Assembly: GCF_017876795.1 (NCBI RefSeq)
Contig: NZ_JAGIOR010000001.1
Coordinates: forward strand, 372,001 to 436,000
Length of the DNA stretch: 64,000 nucleotides
Reading direction: 5' to 3'
From: Rhizobium leguminosarum
GTDB lineage: Bacteria > Pseudomonadota > Alphaproteobacteria > Rhizobiales > Rhizobiaceae
Part shown: piece by piece, positions 18,686-27,775 of the stretch
Layout: each line of letters begins with the position of its first letter
Position numbering within the stretch: position 1 is the first letter of the stretch
Notes under the pieces: model-generated
Seen by the model: the letters and a program-made list of their open reading frames with translations, nothing else
What the model was told of the DNA's origin: nothing
Database searches by the model: none
Program-made: the position numbers and the translations under genes

Positions 18686-19645
18686 TTACCGCTTCCACTC
18701 CACCCAGTCGCGCATCAGGCGGTGGGCGATCGCCCCTTTCGGCGGAGAGGCCTTGCCTGTCGCGCTCGGGCGTTCCAGCATCTCCATCGTTTCCTCGCGG
18801 GTGAACCAGCGGCAATCCTCCAGTTCCGTCTCGTCGCGGGTGATTTCGGTGGATTTGGCCTCGGCGTAACAGCCGATCATCAGGGAATGCGGCATCGGCC
18901 AGGGCTGCGAGGCGTGGTAGCGGATGCGGCCGGTGCGGATGCCCGATTCCTCCAGCGTTTCGCGGCGCACGGCGTTCTCGATGGTCTCGCCGGGTTCGAG
19001 GAAGCCGGCAAGACAGGAATACATGCCGGGCGCGAAATGCGGGCTGCGGCCGAGCAGGCAGAGGTCGCGGCTCTCATCGATCGTCAGCATGATGACGACG
19101 GGGTCGGTGCGGGGGAAGATCATGTGTTCGCAGGCGGCGCAGACACGCTTGTAGCCGCCGATATGGATCTCCATCGCCGAGCCGCAGCGGCCACAGAAGC
19201 GGTTGTCGCCATTCCAGCGGATGAGGCTTGCGGCCTGGGCGAATTCGCCGAGCAGCACCTCGTCGATCAGCATTTCGCGAAACAGCGTGCGGCCGTCGGC
19301 GGGCTTGTAATGGCTGGTGAGATCGTCGACGTCGATGCCGACGGGAACCGCAAGGCGCGGCTCGCCTGATTTACGGTAGCCGAGAAGAACCGTTTCGTCC
19401 CAATTCGGCCGAAGCTCCTGCAGTTCGTAGCGGGCAAAGAGCGGATCGAGCACTTGGCCGTCATGCTTCAGCACCAGCTTGTCGCTGGCGAAGGCGAAAA
19501 TATGCGTACCTTCCTTGGCCAGCGCCTTTTCGACGGAGTGCTCGTCGCGATGTTCGGAATCGCGATTGAGGTCGTTGGCGGCAAAAGCCGTGAGATTGCT
19601 GGGTTCCGGATGTGGTACATCCGAATCGAAAAGCGAATGACTCAT
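18686..19645 (-). CDS. nudC: NAD(+) diphosphatase / RNA decapping Nudix hydrolase
   Basis: Hydrolyses NADH/NAD to NMN(H) and AMP and, in E. coli, removes NAD caps from RNA. The 319-residue protein has an N-terminal NUDIX-like domain, the four-Cys zinc ribbon (CGRCGSAM...CAAC, about residues 155-180), and the Nudix box GFLEPGETIENAVRRETLEE (GX5EX7REUXEEXGU). The downstream SQPWPMPHSLMIG motif is the one that marks NudC. Its first codon overlaps the end of the HIT gene by four bases, so the pair is coupled. Confidence 0.95.
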   Translation of the reverse strand: MSHSLFDSDVPHPEPSNLTAFAANDLNRDSEHRDEHSVEKALAKEGTHIFAFASDKLVLKHDGQVLDPLFARYELQELRPNWDETVLLGYRKSGEPRLAVPVGIDVDDLTSHYKPADGRTLFREMLIDEVLLGEFAQAASLIRWNGDNRFCGRCGSAMEIHIGGYKRVCAACEHMIFPRTDPVVIMLTIDESRDLCLLGRSPHFAPGMYSCLAGFLEPGETIENAVRRETLEESGIRTGRIRYHASQPWPMPHSLMIGCYAEAKSTEITRDETELEDCRWFTREETMEMLERPSATGKASPPKGAIAHRLMRDWVEWKR

Positions 19646-20058
19646 GATGAAAGGGCTTCCCGCAGCTTCGCTGTGAATTCGTCTCTCTTTCCGTCTTCGT
19701 AAGGTTCCGCGCGTCCGAAGCCCCAGACGGGACCCGGCCAGTTGGCATCGCCTTCGAAGCGGGCAATGACATGAACATGAAGCTGGCGGACGATATTGCC
19801 AAGAGCCCCGATATTGATTTTTGCAGCACCGGTGATCTGCTTCAGCGCCGTGGCAGTGAGCTCGGTCTCGAAGGCAAGCAGCACCTGGTCGAGCGGTGTC
19901 AGCTCGAAGATTTCGCTGATATTAGCCCGGCGCGGCACCAGAATGAGCCAGGGCCAGCGGGCATCCCTCGACAATCTCAGATCACAGAGGCCGGTAATCA
20001 TGATGCTGACGCTGTCGTTTTCCAGCCGGGGGTCGAGCATAAAGCCGTTCAAGGGCAT
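19642..20058 (-). CDS. HIT-family (histidine triad) hydrolase-like protein
   Basis: Small nucleotide-binding protein of the histidine triad superfamily. The HIT motif is QLHVHVIAR, with the triad His residues, near residue 100. Other conserved positions are WPWLILVPRR and NIGALGNIVRQ. The product is 138 residues from the ATG at 20058, where an AGGAGG lies too close (one base) for comfort; ATG codons at 20076 and 20040 are alternatives. It is followed by nudC with a four-base overlap, consistent with a shared role in nucleotide clean-up. Confidence 0.85.
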   Translation of the reverse strand: MPLNGFMLDPRLENDSVSIMITGLCDLRLSRDARWPWLILVPRRANISEIFELTPLDQVLLAFETELTATALKQITGAAKINIGALGNIVRQLHVHVIARFEGDANWPGPVWGFGRAEPYEDGKRDEFTAKLREALSS

Positions 20059-20103
20059 TCCTCCTGTCTTTTCCAACGACTAGCAGTTTTTTATCATGTT
20101 GGC

Positions 20104-20132
20104 TTGCTTTTGATGACGATATTGCCGATATG
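20104..20132 (+). promoter_or_regulatory. Predicted ffs promoter
   Basis: TTGCTT at 20104-20109, 17 bases, then GATATG at 20127-20132. The expected start, about 20138-20140, coincides with the first base-paired position of the SRP RNA. Confidence 0.55.
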
Positions 20133-20136
20133 TGCA

Positions 20137-20239
20137 TTCGGGAGGTTGGTGGTGGACGAGCCACTCGCCAACCGGGTCAGGTCCGGAAGGAAGCAGCCCT
20201 AACGAGCCCGGCACGGGTCATCGTGCCAGCCTCCCACCT
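20137..20239 (+). ncRNA. ffs: Signal recognition particle 4.5S RNA
   Basis: The conserved SRP Alu-less hairpin tip is unmistakable: GGTCAGGTCCGGAAGGAAGC and CAGCCCTAA (about 20175-20204). The terminal stem pairs GGGAGG (20140-20145) with CCTCCC (20230-20235), giving a roughly 100-base RNA. It guides Ffh-dependent membrane targeting. It lies directly upstream of dnaX, as in many bacteria. An open frame continuing dnaX through it is not coding. The exact ends are estimated. Confidence 0.95.
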
Positions 20240-20282
20240 TCTCTCCACGAAGTGCCCGACGATCCGGGCGACAAGCAGGGCG

Positions 20283-22160
20283 ATGAGCGACACCGAGCGA
20301 CAATCAAAAGATGCCGCCTCGACGGGCACCGGATACCGGGTGCTGGCTCGCAAATACCGCCCCAAGGATTTCACGGACCTGATGGTCGGCCAGGAGCCGA
20401 TGGTCCGCACCCTCACCAACGCCTTCGAGACCGGCCGCATCGCGCAGGCTTACATGCTGACCGGCGTGCGCGGCGTCGGCAAGACGACGACGGCGCGCAT
20501 CCTGGCGCGGGCGCTGAATTACAAGACAGCCGATGTCGATAAGCCGACGATCGACCTTCGCACGCCCGGCGAGCATTGCCAGGCGATCATGGAAGGCCGG
20601 CATGTCGACGTGATCGAGATGGATGCCGCCTCCCATACCGGCATCGACGATATCCGCGAGATCATCGAGCAGGTGCGCTACCGGCCGGTTTCGGCGCGCT
20701 ACAAGGTCTACATCATCGACGAAGTGCACATGCTATCGACGCAGGCCTTCAACGGCCTCTTGAAGACGCTGGAAGAGCCGCCGGAGCATGTGAAGTTCAT
20801 CTTCGCCACGACCGAGATCCGCAAGGTGCCGATTACCGTGCTGTCACGCTGCCAGCGTTTCGACCTGCGTCGCATCAGCGCGTCGGATCTCGTCGGGCTG
20901 TTTTCAACAATCGCCGCCAAGGAAGGCATCGAGGCGGAACCGGACGCGCTGGCAATGATCGCACGTGCCGCCGAAGGCTCGGCGCGCGACGGGCTGTCGC
21001 TGCTCGACCAGGCGATCGCCCATGGCGCGGGTGCCGTGCAGGCGGAAGCCGTGCGAGGGATGCTCGGTCTTGCCGACCGCGCCCGGATCGTCGATCTCTT
21101 TCAGCATGTCGTCCAGGGCGACGTGGCCGCCGCCCTCGGCGAATTCCAGAGCCAATACGAGGCCGGCGCCAATCCGGTGGTGGTGCTGACCGATCTTGCC
21201 GATTTCACCCATCTGGTGACGCGGCTGAAATATGTGCCGGATGCGGCAAACGATCCCTCGCTCAGCGAGGTCGAGCGCACCAAAGCGGCGGAATTCGCCA
21301 AGGGCGTTGCGGTAACGACGCTGTCGCGCATCTGGCAGATGCTGCTGAAGGGCATTCCGGAAACGGAAGGCTCGTCGCGGACGGCAGGTGCGGCCGAAAT
21401 GGTGCTGATCCGGCTCGCGCATGCGGCGCATCTGCCAGCGCCCGAAGACGCGGCGCGGCGGCTTGCCGAATTTTCCGGCGACAATGCCGGCCCGCGGCCC
21501 GCCTCCCCGCCTTCCGGCAGTGGCGGCGGCAACGGCACGCGGGTTCCCTATCAAAGCAGTGTCGCGGCACGCGCGCCGGAAATCGCACCGAGCAAGCCGC
21601 CGGCGTCCGCGCCGGTGGCAATGCTGCGCGCCGTACCGAGCAGCCAGCCCGAGACGATGCCTGTCGGGCGGATCGAGACGAAATCGGCTGAGACACCGAA
21701 GCCGCTCGTCCAGGTCAATTCGGTCAGCGATATCGTTGATCTCGCCGCCGAGAAGCGCGATCCGAAGCTGAAGGCGATGGTGCGCACCTTCGTGCGCCCG
21801 GTCCGGATCGAGCCCGGCCGCCTTGACGTCAGCCTGACCGAGGGCGCGCCGACGACGCTGCTCAACGAGCTTGCCGTCAAGCTGAAGGAATGGACAGCCA
21901 TTCACTGGATCGTCAGCCTCAGCCGCGAAGAGGGCAAGCCGACGCTGGTGGAAGCGGAAGCCAGTACCCGGGAACAGCACGTCATCGACGCCCGTCAGGA
22001 CCCTGACGTGGCAGCGATCCTGGCGCATTTTCCGGGTGCGAAAATCATCGACGTGCGCGTGCGGGCGCCCGAACCGGACGAGGAAGGCGAGGCGACGCCA
22101 CCGGCCGCCGCCGAATCCGAGGAAGGCGACATCCTGCCTGGCGACGACATAGAGTTCTAG
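20283..22160 (+). CDS. dnaX: DNA polymerase III subunit gamma/tau
   Basis: Clamp-loader ATPase of the replisome. The 625-residue protein begins [13 protein letters not shown]; the longer frame runs through ffs. The Walker A motif is [11 protein letters not shown], Walker B is [10 protein letters not shown], and sensor 1 is [10 protein letters not shown]. The zinc module usual between Walker A and B has lost most of its Cys: only one is seen in [10 protein letters not shown]. The C-terminal third is Pro/Ala-rich with a tau-like domain (about 490-600). ybaB follows by 22 bases. Confidence 0.96.
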   Translation: MSDTERQSKDAASTGTGYRVLARKYRPKDFTDLMVGQEPMVRTLTNAFETGRIAQAYMLTGVRGVGKTTTARILARALNYKTADVDKPTIDLRTPGEHCQAIMEGRHVDVIEMDAASHTGIDDIREIIEQVRYRPVSARYKVYIIDEVHMLSTQAFNGLLKTLEEPPEHVKFIFATTEIRKVPITVLSRCQRFDLRRISASDLVGLFSTIAAKEGIEAEPDALAMIARAAEGSARDGLSLLDQAIAHGAGAVQAEAVRGMLGLADRARIVDLFQHVVQGDVAAALGEFQSQYEAGANPVVVLTDLADFTHLVTRLKYVPDAANDPSLSEVERTKAAEFAKGVAVTTLSRIWQMLLKGIPETEGSSRTAGAAEMVLIRLAHAAHLPAPEDAARRLAEFSGDNAGPRPASPPSGSGGGNGTRVPYQSSVAARAPEIAPSKPPASAPVAMLRAVPSSQPETMPVGRIETKSAETPKPLVQVNSVSDIVDLAAEKRDPKLKAMVRTFVRPVRIEPGRLDVSLTEGAPTTLLNELAVKLKEWTAIHWIVSLSREEGKPTLVEAEASTREQHVIDARQDPDVAAILAHFPGAKIIDVRVRAPEPDEEGEATPPAAAESEEGDILPGDDIEF

Positions 22161-22182
22161 AGTTTCAACAAGGAGCGAGACG

Positions 22183-22506
22183 ATGCGCGACATCATGGGC
22201 ATGATGGGCAAAGTCAAGGAAATGCAGGCCAAGATGGAGCAGATGCAGGCGGAGATCGCCGAGCTCACGGCCGAAGGCAAGGCCGGCGGCGGCCTCGTCA
22301 CCGTGCTCATCTCAGGCAAGGGCGAGCTGAAGAGCCTGAAGATCGACCCGTCGCTGTTCAAGGAAGACGATGTCGAGATCCTCGAGGACCTGATCGTCGC
22401 CGCCCACAAGGACGCCAAGGACAAGGCCGAGGCGCTCGCCGCCGAAAAGACCAAGGCGCTGACGGCCGGCCTGCCGATCCCCCCGGGATTCAAGCTGCCG
22501 TTTTGA
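22183..22506 (+). CDS. YbaB/EbfC-family nucleoid-associated protein
   Basis: A 107-residue DNA-binding protein that forms dimers. It has the helix [22 protein letters not shown] at the N-terminus and the central [20 protein letters not shown] strand. The gene is the usual partner of dnaX and recR, here with a 22-base gap after dnaX; recR is separated from it by one convergent MOSC gene. Confidence 0.93.
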   Translation: MRDIMGMMGKVKEMQAKMEQMQAEIAELTAEGKAGGGLVTVLISGKGELKSLKIDPSLFKEDDVEILEDLIVAAHKDAKDKAEALAAEKTKALTAGLPIPPGFKLPF

Positions 22507-22546
22507 TCGAGCCGCTAGACAAAGACGCTGCGCCTATGCCCGCTAC

Positions 22547-23161
22547 TCACTGTGCCTCCAACATCGCCCGCAGCTTGTAGTGAATAGGCGCGGCGAGATA
22601 TCTCGCCCGGTCCGTCTCCGAAAGCTGCCGGCCGAAGGTTTCCATCAGCTCCGGCATCCTGACTTTCGCTCCCGCAAACGCTTGATGGTCCACCGGCATT
22701 CCGGCCTCGGCTATGCCACCCCTGATCACGCGGCAGTAGATGCCGGGACGGGCGGCAGCGGTATATCGCTTGATGAGTCTCGCGTCGGCCATCCTGGCAG
22801 CGAAGGTGGCGCAGGGAATGCGGCAGGCGCTGACCTCGAGGACGAGATCGCCTGATATGAACCGGTCGCCGACGCAAACGTCGCGATTGTCGAGGCCTGA
22901 GATCACCATGTTTTCGCCGAAGGTGCCGGGCTCGTACGGCCGGCCGAACTCCCCGCTCCACCAATCGAGCGTCAGCGATCCCTCGACATAAACCGCCTGA
23001 TCGACGCCGCCATGGTGTTTGCGGTTGCAGATCGCATCACCGACGAGACCTTCGGCATCGATCATTACCGCGCCGTTGACGGCATGCTTGAAGATGCCGG
23101 TCTTATAACTTTTGCCCGGCAGTCTTTCCGGATTGCCGGTGCACAGCGCCAGGATTTTCAT
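22547..23161 (-). CDS. MOSC-domain protein
   Basis: MOSC domains are sulfur-carrier or sulfurase domains related to the molybdenum cofactor sulfurase C-terminus; here a single-domain protein of 204 residues, possibly binding a molybdopterin-type cofactor or acting in detoxification (YiiM-like). The conserved Cys lies in SACRIPCATF and the FGENMVISGLDNRDVCVGD segment is family-typical. The ATG at 23161 has GGAAGG about twelve bases upstream and is preferred to the one at 23200, which would run close to recR. It is the only gene in the dnaX-recR stretch on the minus strand. Confidence 0.85.
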   Translation of the reverse strand: MKILALCTGNPERLPGKSYKTGIFKHAVNGAVMIDAEGLVGDAICNRKHHGGVDQAVYVEGSLTLDWWSGEFGRPYEPGTFGENMVISGLDNRDVCVGDRFISGDLVLEVSACRIPCATFAARMADARLIKRYTAAARPGIYCRVIRGGIAEAGMPVDHQAFAGAKVRMPELMETFGRQLSETDRARYLAAPIHYKLRAMLEAQ

Positions 23162-23218
23162 GGGACGGCCGATCCTTCCGCGATTCCGTTTTCGTTCCAT
23201 ATCAGTTAAGAACGGCGC

Positions 23219-23824
23219 ATGGCAAAACGAGTCACCGGCCCCGAAATCGAAAAACTCATCCAGCTTCTGGCGAAGGTGCCGGGCCTCGGGCCGCGCTCGG
23301 CGCGCCGGGCGGCACTGCATCTGATCAAGAAGAAGGACCAGCTGCTAGGGCCCCTGTCGAATGCGATGGGCGAGGCCTATGACAAGGTGAAGATCTGCTC
23401 GCGCTGCGGCAATGTCGATACGGTCGATCCGTGCACCGTCTGCACCGACACGCAGCGCGATCAATCCATCATCATCGTCGTCGAGGACGTATCGGACCTC
23501 TGGGCGCTGGAGCGAGCAGGGGCGATGAACGCCGCCTATCATGTGCTCGGCGGTACGCTGTCGCCGCTCGACGGGATCGGGCCCGACGATCTCAATATTC
23601 GCGGGCTGATCGACCGGATCGGCGAAGGCGGCATCCGCGAACTGATCATCGCCGTCAACGCCACCGTCGAGGGCCAGACGACGGCGCATTACATCACTGA
23701 CCAGCTGCAGGGGCTCGAGGTGAAGATCACCCGCCTGGCGCACGGTGTGCCGGTCGGCGGCGAGCTCGACTATCTCGACGAGGGCACGCTGGCGGCAGCA
23801 CTTCGGGCACGGACGGTGATATGA
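23219..23824 (+). CDS. recR: Recombination protein RecR
   Basis: Works with RecO and RecF at single-strand gaps. The 201-residue protein has a helix-hairpin-helix at [20 protein letters not shown], the four-Cys zinc finger [16 protein letters not shown], and a Toprim domain ([17 protein letters not shown]... ). It overlaps the following transglycosylase gene by four bases. The window holds recF, recR and dnaX but not recO. Confidence 0.97.
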   Translation: MAKRVTGPEIEKLIQLLAKVPGLGPRSARRAALHLIKKKDQLLGPLSNAMGEAYDKVKICSRCGNVDTVDPCTVCTDTQRDQSIIIVVEDVSDLWALERAGAMNAAYHVLGGTLSPLDGIGPDDLNIRGLIDRIGEGGIRELIIAVNATVEGQTTAHYITDQLQGLEVKITRLAHGVPVGGELDYLDEGTLAAALRARTVI

Positions 23825-25074
23825 GAGGCTTATCTATGCCGCGGATATTCGCACTTGCGTTGACACTCGCCCTCCTCCCCTTCCCCGCCCTCGCAGCCCC
23901 ATCGAAAGCCGATGTCGAGGTGCAATTCGAAAGCTGGGTGCAGAAGGACCTCTGGCCCGAGGCGAAGGCGAACGGCATTTCGGAGAAGACCTTCCAGGCC
24001 GCTTTCTCCGGCATCACGCTGAACTGGAACCTGCCCGATCTCGCGCCGCCCGGCTTCCCGCCGCCGAAGGAGCAGAAGCAGACGCAGGCGGAATTTTCTT
24101 CGCCCGGTCCCTATTTCAACGAGGACCATCTGAAGAGGCTTGCCGCAACCGGGCGCGGCTTTGCCGCGCAATACGGTTCGACGCTGAAGCGGATCGAGAA
24201 GACCTATGGCGTGCCGGGCTCGATCGTGCTGGCTATCTGGGGGCGGGAGACCGGCTTCGGCGCGGCGAAGATCCCGAATTCGGCGATCGAGGTGCTGGCG
24301 ACCAAGGCTTTCATGTCGACGCGTAAGGAGATGTTCCGCACCGAACTGGTGGCGGCGCTGCATATTCTCAACGGCGGCGACGTGACGCCCGCCGATTTCA
24401 AGGGTTCGTCGGCGGGCGCGCTTGGCCAGCCGCAGTTCATGCCGACCAGTTATCTGAAATACGCCGTCGATTTCGACGGCGACGGCCATCGCAACATCTG
24501 GACCTCGGTGCCGGATACGCTCGCCTCGATCGCCAACTTCCTGGTCAAGAAGGGCTGGCAGCGCGACCGCGACTGGGGCTTTGAGGTGTCGATACCGGAG
24601 GCGGTCTCCTGCGCGCAGGAAGGCCCCGACCTGGCAAAGCCGCTGTCACACTGGGCCTCGCTCGGCATCGACCGCATCTCCGGCAAGGGTTTTCCCTCGG
24701 GCGAGATGAAGGCTGAGGGCATGATGCTGGTGCCGGCCGGCCGCGACGGGCCGGAATTCGTCGTCACGCCGAATTTCTACATCATCAAGGAATATAATAA
24801 TTCCGATCTCTACGCGCTTTACATCGGCAATCTCGCCGACCGGATCGCCGATAATGGCGGCGCTTTCCAAGGCCGATGGGGCGATGTCGGCAAGATGCTG
24901 CGCTCTGATGTCGCCGCCATGCAGAAGGCGCTGGAGCGGCAGGGCTACGATGTCGGCGGCTCCGACGGTCTGCTGGGCTACAAGACCCGGCGGTCGATCG
25001 GCCAATGGCAGGCAAAAAACGGCATGAAGCCGACATGCTTTCCCGAAGCGACGATGAAGGGCAAGCTGAAGTAA
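23821..25074 (+). CDS. Lytic murein transglycosylase (MltB type) with peptidoglycan-binding domain
   Basis: Cleaves glycan strands with formation of 1,6-anhydro-muropeptides in the periplasm. The 417-residue protein has a signal peptide (cleavage near ALAAPSKA, about residue 26), an SLT_2 domain with the catalytic Glu in [10 protein letters not shown] and the [21 protein letters not shown] motif, and a C-terminal PG_binding_1 domain ([20 protein letters not shown], about residues 360-415). It overlaps recR by four bases. Two possible starts (23821 ATG and an ATG five codons later) are equivalent for the signal peptide. Confidence 0.93.
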   Translation: MRGLSMPRIFALALTLALLPFPALAAPSKADVEVQFESWVQKDLWPEAKANGISEKTFQAAFSGITLNWNLPDLAPPGFPPPKEQKQTQAEFSSPGPYFNEDHLKRLAATGRGFAAQYGSTLKRIEKTYGVPGSIVLAIWGRETGFGAAKIPNSAIEVLATKAFMSTRKEMFRTELVAALHILNGGDVTPADFKGSSAGALGQPQFMPTSYLKYAVDFDGDGHRNIWTSVPDTLASIANFLVKKGWQRDRDWGFEVSIPEAVSCAQEGPDLAKPLSHWASLGIDRISGKGFPSGEMKAEGMMLVPAGRDGPEFVVTPNFYIIKEYNNSDLYALYIGNLADRIADNGGAFQGRWGDVGKMLRSDVAAMQKALERQGYDVGGSDGLLGYKTRRSIGQWQAKNGMKPTCFPEATMKGKLK

Positions 25075-25080
25075 TCCGCT

Positions 25081-25536
25081 TCAGAGCGTGCGCTTCAGCC
25101 CTTCATGGCTGGCGACAAAACCGAGCTTCTCGTAAAAGCGGATCGAATCTGCTCGCGTCTTGTCCGATGTCAGTTGCACGAGGCCGCAGCCGCGCGCGGC
25201 GCATTGGCCAATCGCCCATTCGATCAATTCTGCGCCGAGACCCGAGCCGCGACGATCGATTGCAACACGCACACTTTCGATCTGACCGCGCCACATGCCC
25301 GTCCTCGACAGCCCGGGAATAAAGCTCAGCTGCAGGCAGCCGACGACCCGATCGGCCGCATCGATTGCAACGGCCAAAAGCTGATTGGCATCCGCCTCGA
25401 TCGCGGCAAAGGCCGAGAGATAACGCGCATCGACGGGATCGGCGATGACCTCCCTGGTGCCGCCAAGATCGTCGTCGGCCAGGAGCCGGATGATGGCGGT
25501 GAGATCGGATTGGCGGGCGAGCCTGAAACTGTACAT
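25081..25536 (-). CDS. GNAT-family N-acetyltransferase
   Basis: A 151-residue acetyltransferase. The acetyl-CoA-binding loop is RRGSGLGAELIEWAI, and the family-typical 'LTSDKTRADSIRFYEKLGF' strand and helix follow. The AGGAAAGG that probably acts as its ribosome binding site lies inside the terminal arm of the 357-bp inverted-repeat element, which begins three bases before the ATG. It is convergent with the transglycosylase gene, seven bases away. Confidence 0.88.
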   Translation of the reverse strand: MYSFRLARQSDLTAIIRLLADDDLGGTREVIADPVDARYLSAFAAIEADANQLLAVAIDAADRVVGCLQLSFIPGLSRTGMWRGQIESVRVAIDRRGSGLGAELIEWAIGQCAARGCGLVQLTSDKTRADSIRFYEKLGFVASHEGLKRTL

Positions 25537-25899
25537 GCTAGAGCCTTTCCTGGTCAGATTGAAGCATTCTGCCGGAGCAGGTTTTCGTCAGGGCAGAGGC
25601 GATTAGCGATGGGCATACCCCTTGGTACGTCCGAGCCGATCGCCTCTGATCCTGGCGGAAAGATGCCCGACCCACCGGCCGCACCGCTTCGCTATAGCGA
25701 AGCGATCAGTGCGTCCGGCGATCTCCAAGTCTTGCAGATTTGCCAGGCAAATCTGCGGGAAGGTTGGCTGAAACGGGCCGGCTGATCGACCGGCCGGCTT
25801 GGCCGTAGTACTGGGCTACGACGCGCGCCGGCCGGTCGACCATCCGACTCCGTTTGAGCCAACAGAATGCTTCAATCTGACCAGGAAAGGCTCTAAGCC
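25537..25899. other. Gap between GNAT and MFS genes
   Basis: This 363-base gap is almost entirely the nested inverted-repeat element described separately. It holds no coding frame that I can support. Confidence 0.7.
25539..25895. mobile_element. Large nested inverted-repeat element (possible MITE-like or mosaic repeat)
   Basis: The outer arms TAGAGCCTTTCCTGGTCAGA... (25539-25571) and its exact complement (25863-25895) are perfect 33-base inverted repeats. Inside are CAGAGGCGAT / ATCGCCTCTG (25594-25603, 25639-25648), CGCTTCGCTATAGCGAAGCG (25685-25704), a 23-base palindrome at 25734-25756 with arms GCAGATTTGCC and GGCAAATCTGC, a 13-of-14 repeat GTTGGCTGAAACGG / CCGTTTGAGCCAAC (about 25763-25776, 25850-25863), and TCGACCGGCCGGC / GCCGGCCGGTCGA (25786-25798, 25827-25839). 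No transposase, so I call it a repeat with MITE-like features, not a proven mobile element. Confidence 0.7.
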
Positions 25900-27594
25900 T
25901 CAATGATGCAGATCGATCGGCGCCTTGTGGAAGACATCGTCGCCTGGCGGGATCGCCTGGCGTTCGATCATCCGGTGAGCATGCAGCGGACCTTCGCCAC
26001 GGTGAAGCGCACGAAGCCTGTCGGTGTTTTCGGCATCGGCCTGCGTCCGTCGCTGGTTGTGTCTTATGTATTCCACCCAGGTCGGCGTGTGGTAGGTTTC
26101 CGTCCACAGTCCGGGATTTTCGAGATCGCGCATCAGCGCCCAGTTGCGGGCGCCATCGCGGATGCGGATACGGCGGCGTTCGCCCATCAGCTCCATGAAT
26201 TCGGCCAGGTCGTCATCTCCGATCTCGTAATCGACCTGGATGACGATCGGGCCGCTGCGCGGCGTGATGTCGAGGCTGAGGGCCGGCTCGGTGAAGCGGT
26301 TCAGCGGATCGAGATTGAGCGAGGCGAAAGCCGGCATGGAAAACCGCAGGCCGATCACGATGCCGAGCAGCATGACGACCGATGACATCAGCAGCGCATC
26401 GGCGACGCCGTAACGATCGGCGGCAACGCCCCATAGCCAGCTGCCGCCGGCGATGCCGCCGAAGGTGACGGTCTGGTAGAGTGACAGCGCGCGGCCGACC
26501 ACCCAGCGCGGCGTCGACAGCTGAACGATGGTGTTGAAGAGCGAAAGTGCGGAGACCCAGCAGGCGCCGGAGACGAGCAGCCCGGCGGAGGTGAGCACAC
26601 CGTTTGGGCTGAAGGCAGCGATGACGGCGCTCAGCGCGAAGCCGGCAAAAGACAGGCGGATGATCATCTCGCTGGAAAGCATTTGGCGCAGCCGCGCATT
26701 CAGCACTGCGCCGCCGATCGCACCGATGCCGAAGGCACCGAGCATGAAACCATAGGTCAGCGGGCCGCCGCCGACGAGATCGAGCGCGACGATCGGCAGC
26801 AGCGCCAGGATCGAGCTGGCGCCGATGCCGAAGATCAGCCCCCTGAGGAGAACCTTTTCCAGGTTGGGCGACATTGAAATATAACGCAGGCCGGCGAAGA
26901 TGGCGCTGCCGAGCGCCTCGCGAGGCAAGGTCGAGACCGGCGTGCTCGGCCGCCAGCGCAGCAGGGCATAGATCAAAGCGAGGTAGCTCACGGTGTTCAC
27001 CGCGAAAGCTGCAGCGGCGCCGGCTGCGGCGACGATGACGCCACCGATCGCCGGGCCGACGCTGCGGGTAATGTTGAAACCCATGCTGTTCAGCGTGACG
27101 GCGCCCGGCAGATCGGCGCGCGGCACCATGTCGCCGACCGAGGCCTGCCAGGAGGGATTGTTGAGTGCAGTGCCACAGCCGATCAGGAAGGTGAAGAAGA
27201 GCAGCAGCCAGGGGGTGATCCAACCGAGAAGAGCCGAGATCGTCAGCAGGGCCGAGACCGTCAGCATCATGCATTGCGCCGTCAGCATGACTCGGCGACG
27301 GTCGTAATTGTCGGCGAGCGCACCCGATATCAACGAAAACAGCATGATCGGCAGCGCCGTCGAGGTCTGCACCAGCGCGACCATATCCTCCGAGGCGGTG
27401 ATCGTCGTCATCATCCAGGCAGCACCGACCGCCTGGATCAGGCCGCCGAAATTCGAGGACAGGCTGGCGAACCAGATGGTGCGGTAGGTATCGTGCCGCA
27501 GAGGCGCCAATGTCGACGAAGTGTAGGCCACGATTTCTCCGCTTTTGTTATTGCGCTGCAACGGCAATATATGCGCAAGATCGGCGCTGGCCAT
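25900..27594 (-). CDS. MFS transporter (transmembrane secretion effector family, MFS_3)
   Basis: A 564-residue major facilitator protein, probably an exporter. The start is the ATG of MASADLAHILPLQ; the longer frame upstream is non-coding. Twelve hydrophobic segments span about residues 30-430, with the MFS loop motif DNYDRRRVMLT after segment 2. The last 130 residues form a soluble alpha/beta domain (SGPIVIQVDYEIGDDDLAEF) like the antibiotic-biosynthesis monooxygenase fold, which is the hallmark of the MFS_3 group that includes siderophore exporters. Substrate unknown. It is divergent from rimP. Its stop codon lies five bases from the inverted-repeat element. Confidence 0.87.
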   Translation of the reverse strand: MASADLAHILPLQRNNKSGEIVAYTSSTLAPLRHDTYRTIWFASLSSNFGGLIQAVGAAWMMTTITASEDMVALVQTSTALPIMLFSLISGALADNYDRRRVMLTAQCMMLTVSALLTISALLGWITPWLLLFFTFLIGCGTALNNPSWQASVGDMVPRADLPGAVTLNSMGFNITRSVGPAIGGVIVAAAGAAAAFAVNTVSYLALIYALLRWRPSTPVSTLPREALGSAIFAGLRYISMSPNLEKVLLRGLIFGIGASSILALLPIVALDLVGGGPLTYGFMLGAFGIGAIGGAVLNARLRQMLSSEMIIRLSFAGFALSAVIAAFSPNGVLTSAGLLVSGACWVSALSLFNTIVQLSTPRWVVGRALSLYQTVTFGGIAGGSWLWGVAADRYGVADALLMSSVVMLLGIVIGLRFSMPAFASLNLDPLNRFTEPALSLDITPRSGPIVIQVDYEIGDDDLAEFMELMGERRRIRIRDGARNWALMRDLENPGLWTETYHTPTWVEYIRHNQRRTQADAENTDRLRALHRGEGPLHAHRMIERQAIPPGDDVFHKAPIDLHH

Positions 27595-27643
27595 AGGCCC
27601 GCCGACGTCGCCCGACACGAATTGGCGGAATCGGTCGCAGACC

Positions 27644-27672
27644 TTGCAATTTCGGAAAAACCCGACTATATG
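27644..27672 (+). promoter_or_regulatory. Predicted rimP operon promoter
   Basis: TTGCAA at 27644-27649, a 17-base spacer, and TATATG at 27667-27672. Transcription would begin near 27679, about 20 bases before the leader terminator and about 97 bases before rimP. Confidence 0.6.
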
Positions 27673-27699
27673 GCTCTCAAATTCTTGATCGCTTGATGA

Positions 27700-27729
27700 A
27701 GAGTGGGCCGCAAGGACCCGCTCTTTTTT
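27700..27729 (+). terminator. Leader terminator (possible attenuator) upstream of rimP
   Basis: AGAGTGGG (27700-27707) pairs with CCCGCTCT (27717-27724) with one G-T pair, followed by TTTTT. It lies between the predicted promoter and the first gene of the operon, so read-through must be regulated or partial. Confidence 0.7.
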
Positions 27730-27775
27730 ATTAGCGCGATCCCTAAAAAGCATGAAATTGCGAGGAGCGCACCGC

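Noticed and set aside
20130..20282. Upstream extension of dnaX
   Set aside because: The frame runs through the SRP RNA gene; the real start is at 20283.
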